From: Paracoccaceae bacterium
GTDB lineage: Bacteria; Pseudomonadota; Alphaproteobacteria; Rhodobacterales; Rhodobacteraceae
NCBI GenBank assembly: GCA_003565055.1
Contig: PXDM01000212.1
Span: 1-15,400 of the forward strand
Direction of reading: 5' to 3'
DNA length: 15,400 nt
Position numbers and translations under genes: made by a program. The notes beneath the pieces are model-generated. The model saw nothing but the letters and a program-made list of their open reading frames with translations, was not told where the DNA came from and ran no database searches. Positions 1 through 7,764 of the stretch are shown here, one piece after another; position 1 is the stretch's first letter; each line of letters starts with the position of its first letter.

Positions 1-1
1 C

Positions 2-910
2 TATCTGCAGATCGGACGGCTCGACTTCGCCGGGCTGATCGCGGCAGAGCCCTCGGGCGCGATGAGCGCTACGCTCGCGCTGATGATCGTCGGGCTGCTT
101 CTGAAAACGGCGCTCTTTCCGCTGCATTTCTGGCTGCCTGCGGCCCATGCCAATGCCACCGCGCCCGCCTCGGCGCTCTTGTCGGGGCTGGTGGTCAAGG
201 CCGCGCTCTATATCTTCCTGCGGCTCACGACCTATATGCCGCTGCCCGACGAGATCCTCGTGACGCTGGTGGGTATCCTCGGCGCAGGGGCCGTGCTCTG
301 GGGCGGCGTGCAGGCGCTGCGCGCGGAGCGGCTGAAACTGCTTGTCGCCTGGTCGACCGTCGTGCAGATCGGGCTGATCTTCATCGCTTTCGCGCGCGCA
401 GGTCAGGTGGGGCTGACCGAGAGCTGGAAGGCCGCGGCGCTTCTGATCCTCGCGCATGGTGTGGCCAAGGCCGCGATGTTTCTGGCCGCCGGGCGCATCA
501 AGGACGAAGTGGGTCATGACCGGATCGCCGATCTCGACAAATCCGAGATCCGGCCCACGCTTGCGCAATTCACCTTCGCGCTGGCCGCGATCAGCATCAT
601 CGGCCTGCCGCCCAGCCTCGGCTTCATCGGCAAATGGTCGCTGATGGAGGGCGCGATGGCCGCAGGCTATTGGCACTGGGTCGCGGTCACCATGGTCGGG
701 ACGCTGATGTCAGTGGCCTATTTCAGCCGGGTCTTCGCAGGCTTCCTGCGCTTTGACCGGATGCGCGGCGAAATCGCCGAGCACAAGGGCTGGGCCATCG
801 CGGATGTCGCGCCGCTCACACTGGCCATCGCGGCCATCTCGCTGGGACTGATGGCCGCGCCCATCCTCAGCTTCATCGAACTCGGCTATCCTTTCGGAGC
901 GAGACCATGA
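2..910 (+). CDS. Proton-conducting antiporter subunit, MrpD/NuoM type (5' truncated)
   Basis: This is the C-terminal part of a polytopic membrane subunit that would form a proton half-channel in an Mrp-like cation/proton antiporter or complex I-related complex. The frame is open from base 2, so the gene begins upstream of the window; an internal ATG at 62 lies in the middle of the conserved domain and is not the start. Visible hallmarks are the channel lysine of helix 7 before a FPLHFWLP motif (nt 104-106), the following Ala/Pro/Ser-rich loop and the helix 8 lysine (VVKAALY). Further on come a LILAHGVAKAAMF helix and the late-helix IGLPPSLGFIGKW motif with its lysine. The stop overlaps the next start as ATGA (907-910), indicating translational coupling. 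Family membership is clear. Whether it is MrpD, NuoM or another paralogue cannot be decided from this fragment. Confidence 0.9.
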   Translation, partial: YLQIGRLDFAGLIAAEPSGAMSATLALMIVGLLLKTALFPLHFWLPAAHANATAPASALLSGLVVKAALYIFLRLTTYMPLPDEILVTLVGILGAGAVLWGGVQALRAERLKLLVAWSTVVQIGLIFIAFARAGQVGLTESWKAAALLILAHGVAKAAMFLAAGRIKDEVGHDRIADLDKSEIRPTLAQFTFALAAISIIGLPPSLGFIGKWSLMEGAMAAGYWHWVAVTMVGTLMSVAYFSRVFAGFLRFDRMRGEIAEHKGWAIADVAPLTLAIAAISLGLMAAPILSFIELGYPFGARP

Positions 911-2388
911 CCGAGACCCCGTTTCTGCCGCTCATCATCCTCTTCACCTCGCTGCTCGCAGCGCCCGTGATTTTCGCGCTGCCTGAGCGCGCGGCGCGGT
1001 TGCGCACGGGCATCAATCTGGGCGTGGCGGGCCTGAAGGTCGCGCTGGTGTCATGGCTTGCATGGAAGGTCAGCCAGGGCGTCATCTATGATCTGCGCTT
1101 CACCATGTTGCCGGGGCTGGAGTTCAAGCTTCAGGCTGATCCGCTCGCGATGCTGTTCATTTCGCTCTCGGCGATCCTGTGGCTGATCACGACCATCTAT
1201 TCGGTGGGCTATCTGGAGCATGGCCCGCATCGCGCCCGCTTCTTTGGCTTCTTCAGTCTTTGCGTGGCCGCGACAGTGGGCATTGCCATGGCGGGCAACC
1301 TCTTCACCTTTCTCATTTTCTATGAGCTTCTGACCCTCGCCACCTATCCGCTGGTCATCCACAAGGGCAGCGCGGACGCCCTGCGCGCGGGGCGGATCTA
1401 TCTCACCTACACGCTTGCGGGCGGGCTGGTGCTGCTTCTGGGCACACTGGGCATGTGGGTGCTCGCGGGCACGACCGATTTCGTGCCCGGTGGCGTGCTG
1501 GCCGATGTGGTGGCCGAGAATCGGCTCGCCGCGCAAATCCTCTTTGTGGTGCTGGTCGGTGCGCTGGGGGTCAAGGCCGCGCTCTTTCCCTTCCACGCCT
1601 GGCTGCCCATCGCCATGGTCGCGCCCGCGCCGGTCTCGGCGCTGCTGCATGCGGTCGCGGTGGTCAAGGCGGGCGCCTTCGGGATCATGCGTGTGGTCTA
1701 TGAGGTCTTCGGGATCGAGACCGCGCAGGCCATCGGCATGACTGCGCCGCTCGCAGCACTTGCGGGCATCACCATCATCTTCGGCTCGCTCAGGGCGATC
1801 ACGCAAGACGACATCAAGAAACGGCTGGCCTATTCGACGGTCAGCCAGGTCAGCTACATCACGCTGGGCGTGGCGCTGGCCAGTCCCATCGCGGCGGTGG
1901 GGGCGCTGGCGCATCTGATCCATCAGGGGCTGATGAAAATCACGATGTTCATGGCCGCCGGCAATCTGACCGAGGGGCTGGGCGTCAGATCGGTCAGCGA
2001 GATGGACGGGGTGGGCCGCCGCATGCCGGGCACGATGCTGGCCTTTTCGCTGGCCGCGCTGGCGATGATCGGGCTGCCCCCGCTCGCGGGTTTCGTGAGC
2101 AAATGGTATCTTGCCCAAGGCGGGCTTGATGCGGGCGCGGGCTGGGTGATCGCGCTGCTTCTGGGCTCCAGCCTGCTCAATGCGATCTATTTCCTGCCGA
2201 TGCTGCACCGCGCCTGGTTCCGCGACGGGGCCTCTGACAGCCCGCCGAAGCGCCAGATCGGCTGGATGCTGGCCGCGCCGCCCATCACCACTGCGCTGAT
2301 GGTGCTCGCCGTGGGGGGCTTCGCCAATGCCCCCTTCAGCCCGCTGGAATGGACGCGTTTCGTCGTCGCCATCGAGTATCAGGAGTAA
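907..2388 (+). CDS. Proton-conducting antiporter subunit, MrpD/NuoN type
   Basis: A 493-residue membrane protein, full length for the NuoM/NuoN/MrpD family, with about 14 hydrophobic segments. The ion-translocation residues expected of the family are all present: Glu140 in helix 5 (FYELLTLATYPLV), Lys223 in helix 7 (GVKAALFPFHAWLP), Lys254 in helix 8 (VVKAGAFGI), His339/Lys344 (LIHQGLMKITMF) and Lys399 in helix 12 (LAGFVSKWYL). The conserved DDIKKRLAYSTVSQ loop is at residues 301-314. It should move protons across the inner membrane as one module of a multisubunit complex. It overlaps the upstream subunit by 4 bases (ATGA), and the next subunit starts 4 bases after its stop. No complex I hydrophilic subunits are visible, which favours an Mrp-like assembly (inference). 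Confidence 0.92.
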   Translation: MTETPFLPLIILFTSLLAAPVIFALPERAARLRTGINLGVAGLKVALVSWLAWKVSQGVIYDLRFTMLPGLEFKLQADPLAMLFISLSAILWLITTIYSVGYLEHGPHRARFFGFFSLCVAATVGIAMAGNLFTFLIFYELLTLATYPLVIHKGSADALRAGRIYLTYTLAGGLVLLLGTLGMWVLAGTTDFVPGGVLADVVAENRLAAQILFVVLVGALGVKAALFPFHAWLPIAMVAPAPVSALLHAVAVVKAGAFGIMRVVYEVFGIETAQAIGMTAPLAALAGITIIFGSLRAITQDDIKKRLAYSTVSQVSYITLGVALASPIAAVGALAHLIHQGLMKITMFMAAGNLTEGLGVRSVSEMDGVGRRMPGTMLAFSLAALAMIGLPPLAGFVSKWYLAQGGLDAGAGWVIALLLGSSLLNAIYFLPMLHRAWFRDGASDSPPKRQIGWMLAAPPITTALMVLAVGGFANAPFSPLEWTRFVVAIEYQE

Positions 2389-2392
2389 CCCC

Positions 2393-4201
2393 ATGTCGCT
2401 CGCTGTCTATCTCTTTGCGGTCGGCTGGCCGCTGGCCATCGCCTTCGCGCTTCTCTTCGAGGCCGCGCGCCCGATCCTGTGGCGGATGCTCCCGCTCGCC
2501 GCACTCCCCGCGCTGATGCTGGGGCTGTTGCAGACCACGCCGGAGTTGGTGCGCGGGGACTGGTTCGTGCTCGGGCTGAACATGGGGCTTGACGAGATCT
2601 CGCGGCTGTTTCTGATCTTCACTGCCACGCTGTGGATCGCGGCCTCTGCCAGCGCGCGGCACTGGATGCGCGATGATCCGCATGCGACGGGCTTCGGCGT
2701 GCTCTTCCTGATGGCGATGAGTGGCAATCTGGGGCTGATCCTGTCCAAGGATGCCATGGCCTTCTACGGGGCCTTCGCGCTGATGAGTTTCGCCTCCTAT
2801 GGGCTCGTGCTGCATTCGCGGGACAAAACCGCCCAATCGGCCGCGCGGCTCTATATCGCCTTTGTGGTCGTGGGCGAATTGATCCTCTTCTCGGGGCTGG
2901 TGCTGGCGGCCACGCAATCGGGCTCGATCCTGCTCGCGGATATGCGCGCGGCAGAACTGTCAGGGCTGGCGGTCGCGCTCTTGCTGCTGGGCTTCGGCAT
3001 CAAGCTCGGCGTCATGCCGCTGCATTTCTGGCTGCCGCCCGCGCATGGTTCCGCCCCTGTTCCGGCAAGCGCCGTGCTCTCGGGCGCGATGATCAAGGCA
3101 GGGCTCTTCGGGATCATCTCTGCCGTGCCGCTGGGGCTGATCGCCTATGAGGATCACGGCACTTTGGTCATGGCCGCCGGGATGATCACGATTTTTGCGG
3201 CCCTCCTGCTCGGGGTGCAGGAACGCAGCGCCAAGACCGTTCTGGGCTATTCCAGCGTCAGCCAGATGGGGATCATCGCGCTGGGGCTCGGGGCCGCGCT
3301 GATGAGCCCGGCGGCCTGGGCCCCGCTCCTGCCGGTGCTGGTCTTTCTCGCCGCGCATCACGCGCTGGCCAAGGGCGCGCTGTTTCTCGGCGTCGGGGCC
3401 TGGGCCGCGCAGACCGGCGCTGTCGCGCGCGGCGCGATGAGCGCGGCGCTGCTCCTGCCCGCGCTGGTGCTGGCGGGCGTGCCGCTCTCGTCAGGCAGTC
3501 TCGGCAAGGAGGCGCTCAAGGACGCGCTGACGCTCGGCTCGCAGGTCTGGCTGCCTTGGCTGACACTGGCGCTGACCCTGTCGGGCGTGGCCACGACGCT
3601 CCTGATGGCACGGGCGGGCGCGATGCTCTGGCTCAACCCGCCCAAAGCGCCCCGGACCAAGCCCGAGGCGCTGGCGCTTCCCTTCCTCGCTCTCGCAGGG
3701 GCCGCGCTCGCGTTGCCCATGCTCTGGCCCGTCCTTGACGCCACCATCGCGGAGCCTGTGCTCGCCGTGGCGCCGGGCGCAGTCTGGCCCGTGGCGCTTG
3801 GCGTCGCGGTGGCGCTGGGCGTGGCGATCTCGGCCCATGCCCGCAAAATCGGGCCAGTTGCATTTTTCACAGGGATTACAGCCCCCTTTCGCGCGTTTTC
3901 TGACCACATGGGAAGTCTTTGGGCCGCGAAACGTCGTGCCGCGCGCCGTGTCGGCGTAGCGGTTCCGCGCATTCTTGGCACCTATGCCACGGATTGGCGC
4001 CTGGGTCAGACAGCCATCGCAGGGCTGATTGCGGCTGTGATGGTGATCGAGGCGACGGCAAGCTTGCGGACTGCCCAGACCAAAACGCCGGCGGTGCTGC
4101 TCGTGGCACCTCCGGAAGATATGGAACTGGACGGGCCTGATCTGGAAACAGGCAGGCAGATGGAGGATGCAGATGCGCCACGAACCACATTTTCAGATTG
4201 A
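2393..4201 (+). CDS. Proton-conducting antiporter subunit, NuoL/HyfB-like, divergent
   Basis: A 602-residue membrane protein of the NuoL/MrpA/HyfB superfamily. The start at 2393 is chosen because AGGAG (2381-2385) sits 7 bases upstream; the same frame is open back to 2327, but that part is not membrane-like. Core motifs are Lys204 (GIKLGVMPLHFWLPPAH), Lys235 (AMIKAGLFGI), an ERSAKTVLGYSSVSQMG loop at about 277-293, His322-His323/Lys327 (AHHALAKGALF) and Lys372. The helix 5 glutamate that is nearly universal in the family is alanine here (Ala129 in FALMSFASYGLV). After the core, residues 485-520 are basic and amphipathic, followed by one more membrane helix (about 541-556) and an acidic tail, which may be a lateral-helix-like extension. 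Its last 29 bases overlap the downstream ATPase gene. Role: third antiporter-type module of the same complex (inferred). Confidence 0.9.
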   Translation: MSLAVYLFAVGWPLAIAFALLFEAARPILWRMLPLAALPALMLGLLQTTPELVRGDWFVLGLNMGLDEISRLFLIFTATLWIAASASARHWMRDDPHATGFGVLFLMAMSGNLGLILSKDAMAFYGAFALMSFASYGLVLHSRDKTAQSAARLYIAFVVVGELILFSGLVLAATQSGSILLADMRAAELSGLAVALLLLGFGIKLGVMPLHFWLPPAHGSAPVPASAVLSGAMIKAGLFGIISAVPLGLIAYEDHGTLVMAAGMITIFAALLLGVQERSAKTVLGYSSVSQMGIIALGLGAALMSPAAWAPLLPVLVFLAAHHALAKGALFLGVGAWAAQTGAVARGAMSAALLLPALVLAGVPLSSGSLGKEALKDALTLGSQVWLPWLTLALTLSGVATTLLMARAGAMLWLNPPKAPRTKPEALALPFLALAGAALALPMLWPVLDATIAEPVLAVAPGAVWPVALGVAVALGVAISAHARKIGPVAFFTGITAPFRAFSDHMGSLWAAKRRAARRVGVAVPRILGTYATDWRLGQTAIAGLIAAVMVIEATASLRTAQTKTPAVLLVAPPEDMELDGPDLETGRQMEDADAPRTTFSD

Positions 4202-6398
4202 CGCCGATATTGCCGCAAAGCCGCGCAAGGATCACTACACGCTGACCCGCTTCCGGGTCAGCAATTTCCGGTCGGTCTCGGATTCCGGCTGGCTGACACT
4301 CGATCAGGTCACCGCGCTGATCGGGGTGAACGAATCCGGCAAGACCAATCTGCTCTTGCCGCTCTGGAAGCTGAACCCCGCCAGCGGGGGCGAGATCGAG
4401 CCTGTCTCGGACTACCCCAAGGCGCTCTTTGTCACGATCCGCAACGCGCCTGACCAGTTTGAATTCATCACAGCGGAATTCGACACGGGCAAGTATTCCC
4501 AGGCACTGGCCGATATGACCGGCATCCCCGAAGCGCAGGCGCGGCGGGTCTCCGTGGCGCGGCTCTATAACGGGGCCTTCACCCTCGCATTTCCGGATTA
4601 CGCGCGCGGCGACACTGGCGCGCTCGCCCGCGCCTGGCAAGCGCTCGAAGAGGCGCAGCAGACGCTTGAGACCACCAAGGGCGCGTTGCAGGCCGATGCG
4701 CAGGCCCTCGTCGCGGCCACGATCGCGGATCTGAAATCGCTCGATATCGTGACCGCCAATGACCTGCGCCTTGCGCGCAACGCGGTCGTGGCGCTGATCC
4801 CGCAAGACCCGCCCGCGACCTGCGCGGTGATCCCGGTGCTGCGCGATCTGCGCAAGGCGCTGGGCACGCAGATGGCGGCGATGATGGCCCCGGACCAGAC
4901 CTCGCGCGATGATGTGCGCCGCGAGGTGATCAGCCGTCTGCCGCGTTTCGTCTATTACTCGAATTACGGCAATCTCGATTCCGAGATCTACCTGCCCCAT
5001 GTCGTCGAGAACATGCGCCGTGGGGATCTGGGCGCGAAGGAAAGCGCGAAAGCGCGCACGCTGCGCGTCCTGTTCGATTTCGTCGGCGTGGAGGCGCAGG
5101 AAATCCTGCAACTCGGCCGTGATTTCCGCGATATCCGCGATGAGGCCGAGGCCCGCATGATTGCCGAAAAGGGCAAGGCCGGGCTGCTGCAGTCGCTTGT
5201 GCAGCGCGCGCGCGGCGAAACGCAGGAACCCGACCGCGACCTGCTCGCACAGATCGCCGAGGCCAAGCGGACGCGGTCGATCCTGCTGCAGGCCGCAGGC
5301 ACCAAGCTGACCGAGCGTTTCGCCGAATGGTGGAAGCAGGGTGATTACCGCTTCCGCTTCGAGGCCGATGGCAACCATTTCCGCATCTGGGTTGCCGATG
5401 CCCGCCGCCCGCAAGAGGTCGAGCTGGAGCACCGCTCGACCGGGCTGCAATGGTTCCTGAGCTTCTTTCTGGTCTTCCTGCAGGAAGCCAGAGGCGCGCA
5501 TGCGAATTGCATCCTGCTGCTTGATGAACCGGGCCATTCGCTCCACCCGCTGGCGCAGCGCGATCTGTCGGGCTTCTTCGACGGTTTGGCGCGCGACAAT
5601 CAGATCCTCTACACCACGCATTCGCCCTTCATGGTCGATGCCGACCGCATGGCACGCGCGCGCAAGGTCTATGTCGATCACGGCGGCTCGACGCGTGCGA
5701 CCGAAGACCTGCTGCGCGCCGAAGGCTCCGACACCCAGCGCGGGGCCGCTTTCGCCGTGCGCGCGGCGCTCAACCTCGCCGTCGCTGAAGCGGGTCTGCG
5801 TCACGCGCAGCCGGTTCTGGTGCAGGGCTTTGTCGAGCAGAGCTATCTGAGCATGATCAAGACGCTGTGCATCGCGTCGCGCAGCTTCGCACCGCCGCGC
5901 GATCTTGTCTTCGCGCCTGCAGGCAATGTGCGGATGATGCAGACCATGGCGCAGATGCTCAGCGATGACGATCTGGGCATGCCGCCTGTTCTGGTCGATG
6001 ACAGCCCGCAGGGTCAGGCGCTGGCGCGCGCGCTCGGCGGCCATGGGCGCGTGATCAGCCTGCAGGCGTTGACCGGCATGGCCGGGGCGACGGTCGAGGA
6101 TCTGATGCCCGCCTCTGTGCTCGCTGCGCAGCTCGACCGGGTCGAGCGGCGACCGGAGCGGCTCCTAGTCGATCAGATCGACCCGGCGAAGCCCTTTGTG
6201 GCCCAAGCGCTGCGCTGGGCCGAGCAGGAAGGTATTACCCTCGCGCCGGACTGGCGGCTCAGGCTGATCGAGCGGGTGCAACGGCTTTACCTGACCGAAC
6301 CCCGCAGCCCGATTGACGCAACGAGCACCCGCAACTGGGCGCAGACCCTTGAGAAACTGACCACCGGCCCGGCGCAGGGGGCCTGTCGCGCCGCCTGA
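4173..6398 (+). CDS. OLD-like AAA ATPase with degenerate TOPRIM-like C-terminus
   Basis: A 741-residue cytosolic protein with an SMC/OLD-type ATPase split by a long insert. An N-terminal FRVSNFRSV strand precedes Walker A GVNESGKT (51-58). A mostly helical insert spans about 140-400, followed by a signature-like RSTGLQWF (421-428), Walker B CILLLDEPG (446-454) and an H-loop TTH (481-483). From about 547 a TOPRIM-like pattern appears (PVLVQGFVEQSYL, then VLVDDSPQG at 606-614). The catalytic Glu expected in the VEG motif is Gln551, so nuclease activity is doubtful. The start at 4173 is preferred over ATG 4167 because GGAGG (4162-4166) lies 6 bases before 4173 but abuts 4167. It overlaps the antiporter subunit gene by 29 bases and ends before a strong terminator. 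OLD-family enzymes act in DNA processing or phage defence; the role here is unknown. Confidence 0.82.
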   Translation: MRHEPHFQIDADIAAKPRKDHYTLTRFRVSNFRSVSDSGWLTLDQVTALIGVNESGKTNLLLPLWKLNPASGGEIEPVSDYPKALFVTIRNAPDQFEFITAEFDTGKYSQALADMTGIPEAQARRVSVARLYNGAFTLAFPDYARGDTGALARAWQALEEAQQTLETTKGALQADAQALVAATIADLKSLDIVTANDLRLARNAVVALIPQDPPATCAVIPVLRDLRKALGTQMAAMMAPDQTSRDDVRREVISRLPRFVYYSNYGNLDSEIYLPHVVENMRRGDLGAKESAKARTLRVLFDFVGVEAQEILQLGRDFRDIRDEAEARMIAEKGKAGLLQSLVQRARGETQEPDRDLLAQIAEAKRTRSILLQAAGTKLTERFAEWWKQGDYRFRFEADGNHFRIWVADARRPQEVELEHRSTGLQWFLSFFLVFLQEARGAHANCILLLDEPGHSLHPLAQRDLSGFFDGLARDNQILYTTHSPFMVDADRMARARKVYVDHGGSTRATEDLLRAEGSDTQRGAAFAVRAALNLAVAEAGLRHAQPVLVQGFVEQSYLSMIKTLCIASRSFAPPRDLVFAPAGNVRMMQTMAQMLSDDDLGMPPVLVDDSPQGQALARALGGHGRVISLQALTGMAGATVEDLMPASVLAAQLDRVERRPERLLVDQIDPAKPFVAQALRWAEQEGITLAPDWRLRLIERVQRLYLTEPRSPIDATSTRNWAQTLEKLTTGPAQGACRAA

Positions 6399-6420
6399 CA
6401 CGCCATCACTGCGGCACCAG

Positions 6421-6453
6421 AGCCCGGCGCAGCAAGTCTGCGTCGGGCTTTTT
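6421..6453 (+). terminator. Rho-independent terminator after the ATPase gene
   Basis: A 12-bp stem (6421-6432 pairing with 6438-6449, one G-U pair) with a 5-base loop is followed by a run of five T (6449-6453). It lies 23 bases after the ATPase stop and would end the antiporter/ATPase operon. Confidence 0.85.
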
Positions 6454-6588
6454 CCCATCGGCGAGGGGCGCGGATCATGCAGGGGGCTTTCGCCGCACCA
6501 GCAGGATCGAGATCACCGGAGACATGCGGCAGGCGCTACAAGCCCGGCCTGCGGCGCTGGTCAAACACCCGTATCCCCCTCCAGACAG

Positions 6589-6616
6589 AAAAATCCGGCC
6601 CGAGGGCGGGCCGGAT
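6589..6616 (-). terminator. Rho-independent terminator of the DUF2333 gene
   Basis: Read on the - strand, a perfect 9-bp stem (6616-6608 pairing with 6601-6593) with a 6-base loop is followed by five T (complement of the A run at 6589-6593). It lies 25 bases downstream of the DUF2333 stop. With the terminator at 6421-6453 it insulates two convergent units. The remaining bases between 6399 and 6640 show no gene. Confidence 0.85.
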
Positions 6617-6640
6617 CAGGTGAGACATGTGGTCCAGTTC

Positions 6641-7636
6641 TCAGTTGGCGCGGATCACGCGGGCAATCTCATCGAGCTGCAGGATCGCGCGCTTGAGGTA
6701 GAAGCCCTGCAGGTGCAGATGATTGGCCAGAAAGCTGTTCGCGCCGGAACTGTTGAGCACGATCAGCGGCTTTTGCTGCGACGCTGCGCGCAGGCTTTCG
6801 AGCGCTTGGGACCAGACCCGCGTGAGTCCCTGTGCGCGAATTGTCGCTTCGAAATCACGCCCTAACTCGCGCAAGAGCATGTAGGAAGCAAAGGCCATGC
6901 CCTTGTTAAAGTAGAAGATGTCATCAGAGACGAAATCAATGATGAAGCCATCTCTGCTCACATGATCGTCCACAATCGCCGCGCGCGAGCCGAGCTCGCC
7001 CGCCATCCGCTCCACCGTGAGCGCGAGCGCGTCGGGGCGCGTCTCGAACACCGCCATCCCAAGCGCCACCCGCGTGTTGAAAGCGCGCAAGGCACGGGCA
7101 GCGGCCTCATATTGCGTATCGGCGGGCTGGATCGGCAGCAGCGACTGGTCGAAGTCGAAAATCCAGACATCGGTCGGGAATTGCAGCAGACCCGTGGCGC
7201 GTTCGAGATCGCTGTCAATCGCGGAAGATCCGCGCAGACGTCCGATCTGGTTCTCCAGCTCCATCGTGAAACGGCTCACTGCGCGCATCATGCCGCGCTG
7301 AAAATTCGGCATGTTGTCGAGAAAGGCCGTCGGGAAGAAGATCGGGTCATTCGCCGTCCAGCGGTTCTCGACCGTTTCGCGCAGGATAAGCGCTTCGGCC
7401 ATGTTGACGGCATGGCTGCCGCCCTCGATCGGGTTGGGCGGGGAAAACTCCAGATCCGCGTCGATACGGTGCATCAGATTGCCGATGACACCGAAATAAA
7501 GCACGAAGGCCGCCACGAGATACACGAGACTGCGTTTCGCGATGACACGCGGTTTCGTGCCGAAAATCAGGCCCGGCAATGTCACTTTTGGCCGCGTTGC
7601 GGGCACTTGCGGCCGGATGATCAGATCATTCGCCAT
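6641..7636 (-). CDS. DUF2333 family membrane-anchored protein
   Basis: A 331-residue protein with a cytoplasmic N-terminus of about 35 residues, one membrane helix (about 36-55, LVYLVAAFVLYFGVIGN) and a large, probably periplasmic, domain. Conserved-looking stretches such as GGSHAVNMAEALILRE (73-88), NDPIFFPTAFLDNMPNFQRG (96-115) and IFDFDQSLLPIQPADTQY (159-176) are recognised as the DUF2333 family of proteobacteria; no biochemical function is established for it to my knowledge. The start at 7636 is chosen because AGGAG (7643-7647 on the opposite strand) sits 6 bases upstream; the frame extends to 7684, but that would run through the promoter-like element. It diverges from the ECF sigma gene and has the same type of promoter motif, so it is probably a target of that sigma factor (inference). 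Confidence 0.85.
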   Translation of the reverse strand: MANDLIIRPQVPATRPKVTLPGLIFGTKPRVIAKRSLVYLVAAFVLYFGVIGNLMHRIDADLEFSPPNPIEGGSHAVNMAEALILRETVENRWTANDPIFFPTAFLDNMPNFQRGMMRAVSRFTMELENQIGRLRGSSAIDSDLERATGLLQFPTDVWIFDFDQSLLPIQPADTQYEAAARALRAFNTRVALGMAVFETRPDALALTVERMAGELGSRAAIVDDHVSRDGFIIDFVSDDIFYFNKGMAFASYMLLRELGRDFEATIRAQGLTRVWSQALESLRAASQQKPLIVLNSSGANSFLANHLHLQGFYLKRAILQLDEIARVIRAN

Positions 7637-7659
7637 GTCACACTCCTGTATTTGTCCAA

Positions 7660-7686
7660 AGAACGTCCGGCAGGCTGGTTTCATCC
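7660..7686 (-). promoter_or_regulatory. Putative ECF promoter of the DUF2333 gene
   Basis: On the - strand GGATGAAA (7686-7679) is separated by 13 bases from CGTTC (7665-7661). The predicted start of transcription near 7653 leaves a short leader containing the AGGAG ribosome site. The spacing and the two boxes match the + strand element at 7711-7737. GGA-type -35 and CGT-type -10 boxes are typical of ECF sigma factors. Confidence 0.55.
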
Positions 7687-7710
7687 GTCACCGCGCGCCG
7701 AAATTTTTTT

Positions 7711-7737
7711 GGATGAAATGTCGCTCTGGCGCGTAAT
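7711..7737 (+). promoter_or_regulatory. Putative ECF autoregulatory promoter
   Basis: GGATGAAA (7711-7718) is separated by 13 bases from CGTAAT (7732-7737), the same architecture as the opposing element at 7660-7686. Predicted transcription start is near 7744, about 20 bases before the GTG start of the sigma gene, leaving room for the GAGG ribosome site (7754-7757). Autoregulation is usual for ECF sigma factors. Confidence 0.55.
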
Positions 7738-7764
7738 CCCCGAAACGCAAACAGAGGTGAGCCG

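Noticed and set aside
1051..2394. A 447-codon open frame on the - strand opposite the second antiporter subunit.
   Set aside because: Low-complexity Arg/His/Gln-rich translation opposite a clearly conserved membrane protein; a shadow frame.
2393..4201. Third antiporter-type subunit as DabB of a DAB inorganic-carbon uptake pair.
   Set aside because: The partner DUF2309 (DabA) gene is absent downstream, and the gene sits in a three-subunit antiporter array instead.
3876..6044. A 722-codon open frame on the - strand opposite the ATPase gene.
   Set aside because: Its translation is rich in Arg, His and Gln with no recognisable domain, typical of an antisense frame in GC-rich DNA. The + strand frame has clear Walker motifs.
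4173..6398. A known multi-gene defence system (Gabija-, retron- or septu-like) around the OLD-like ATPase.
   Set aside because: No helicase (UvrD-like), reverse transcriptase or HNH partner gene is adjacent; neighbours are an antiporter subunit and a terminator.
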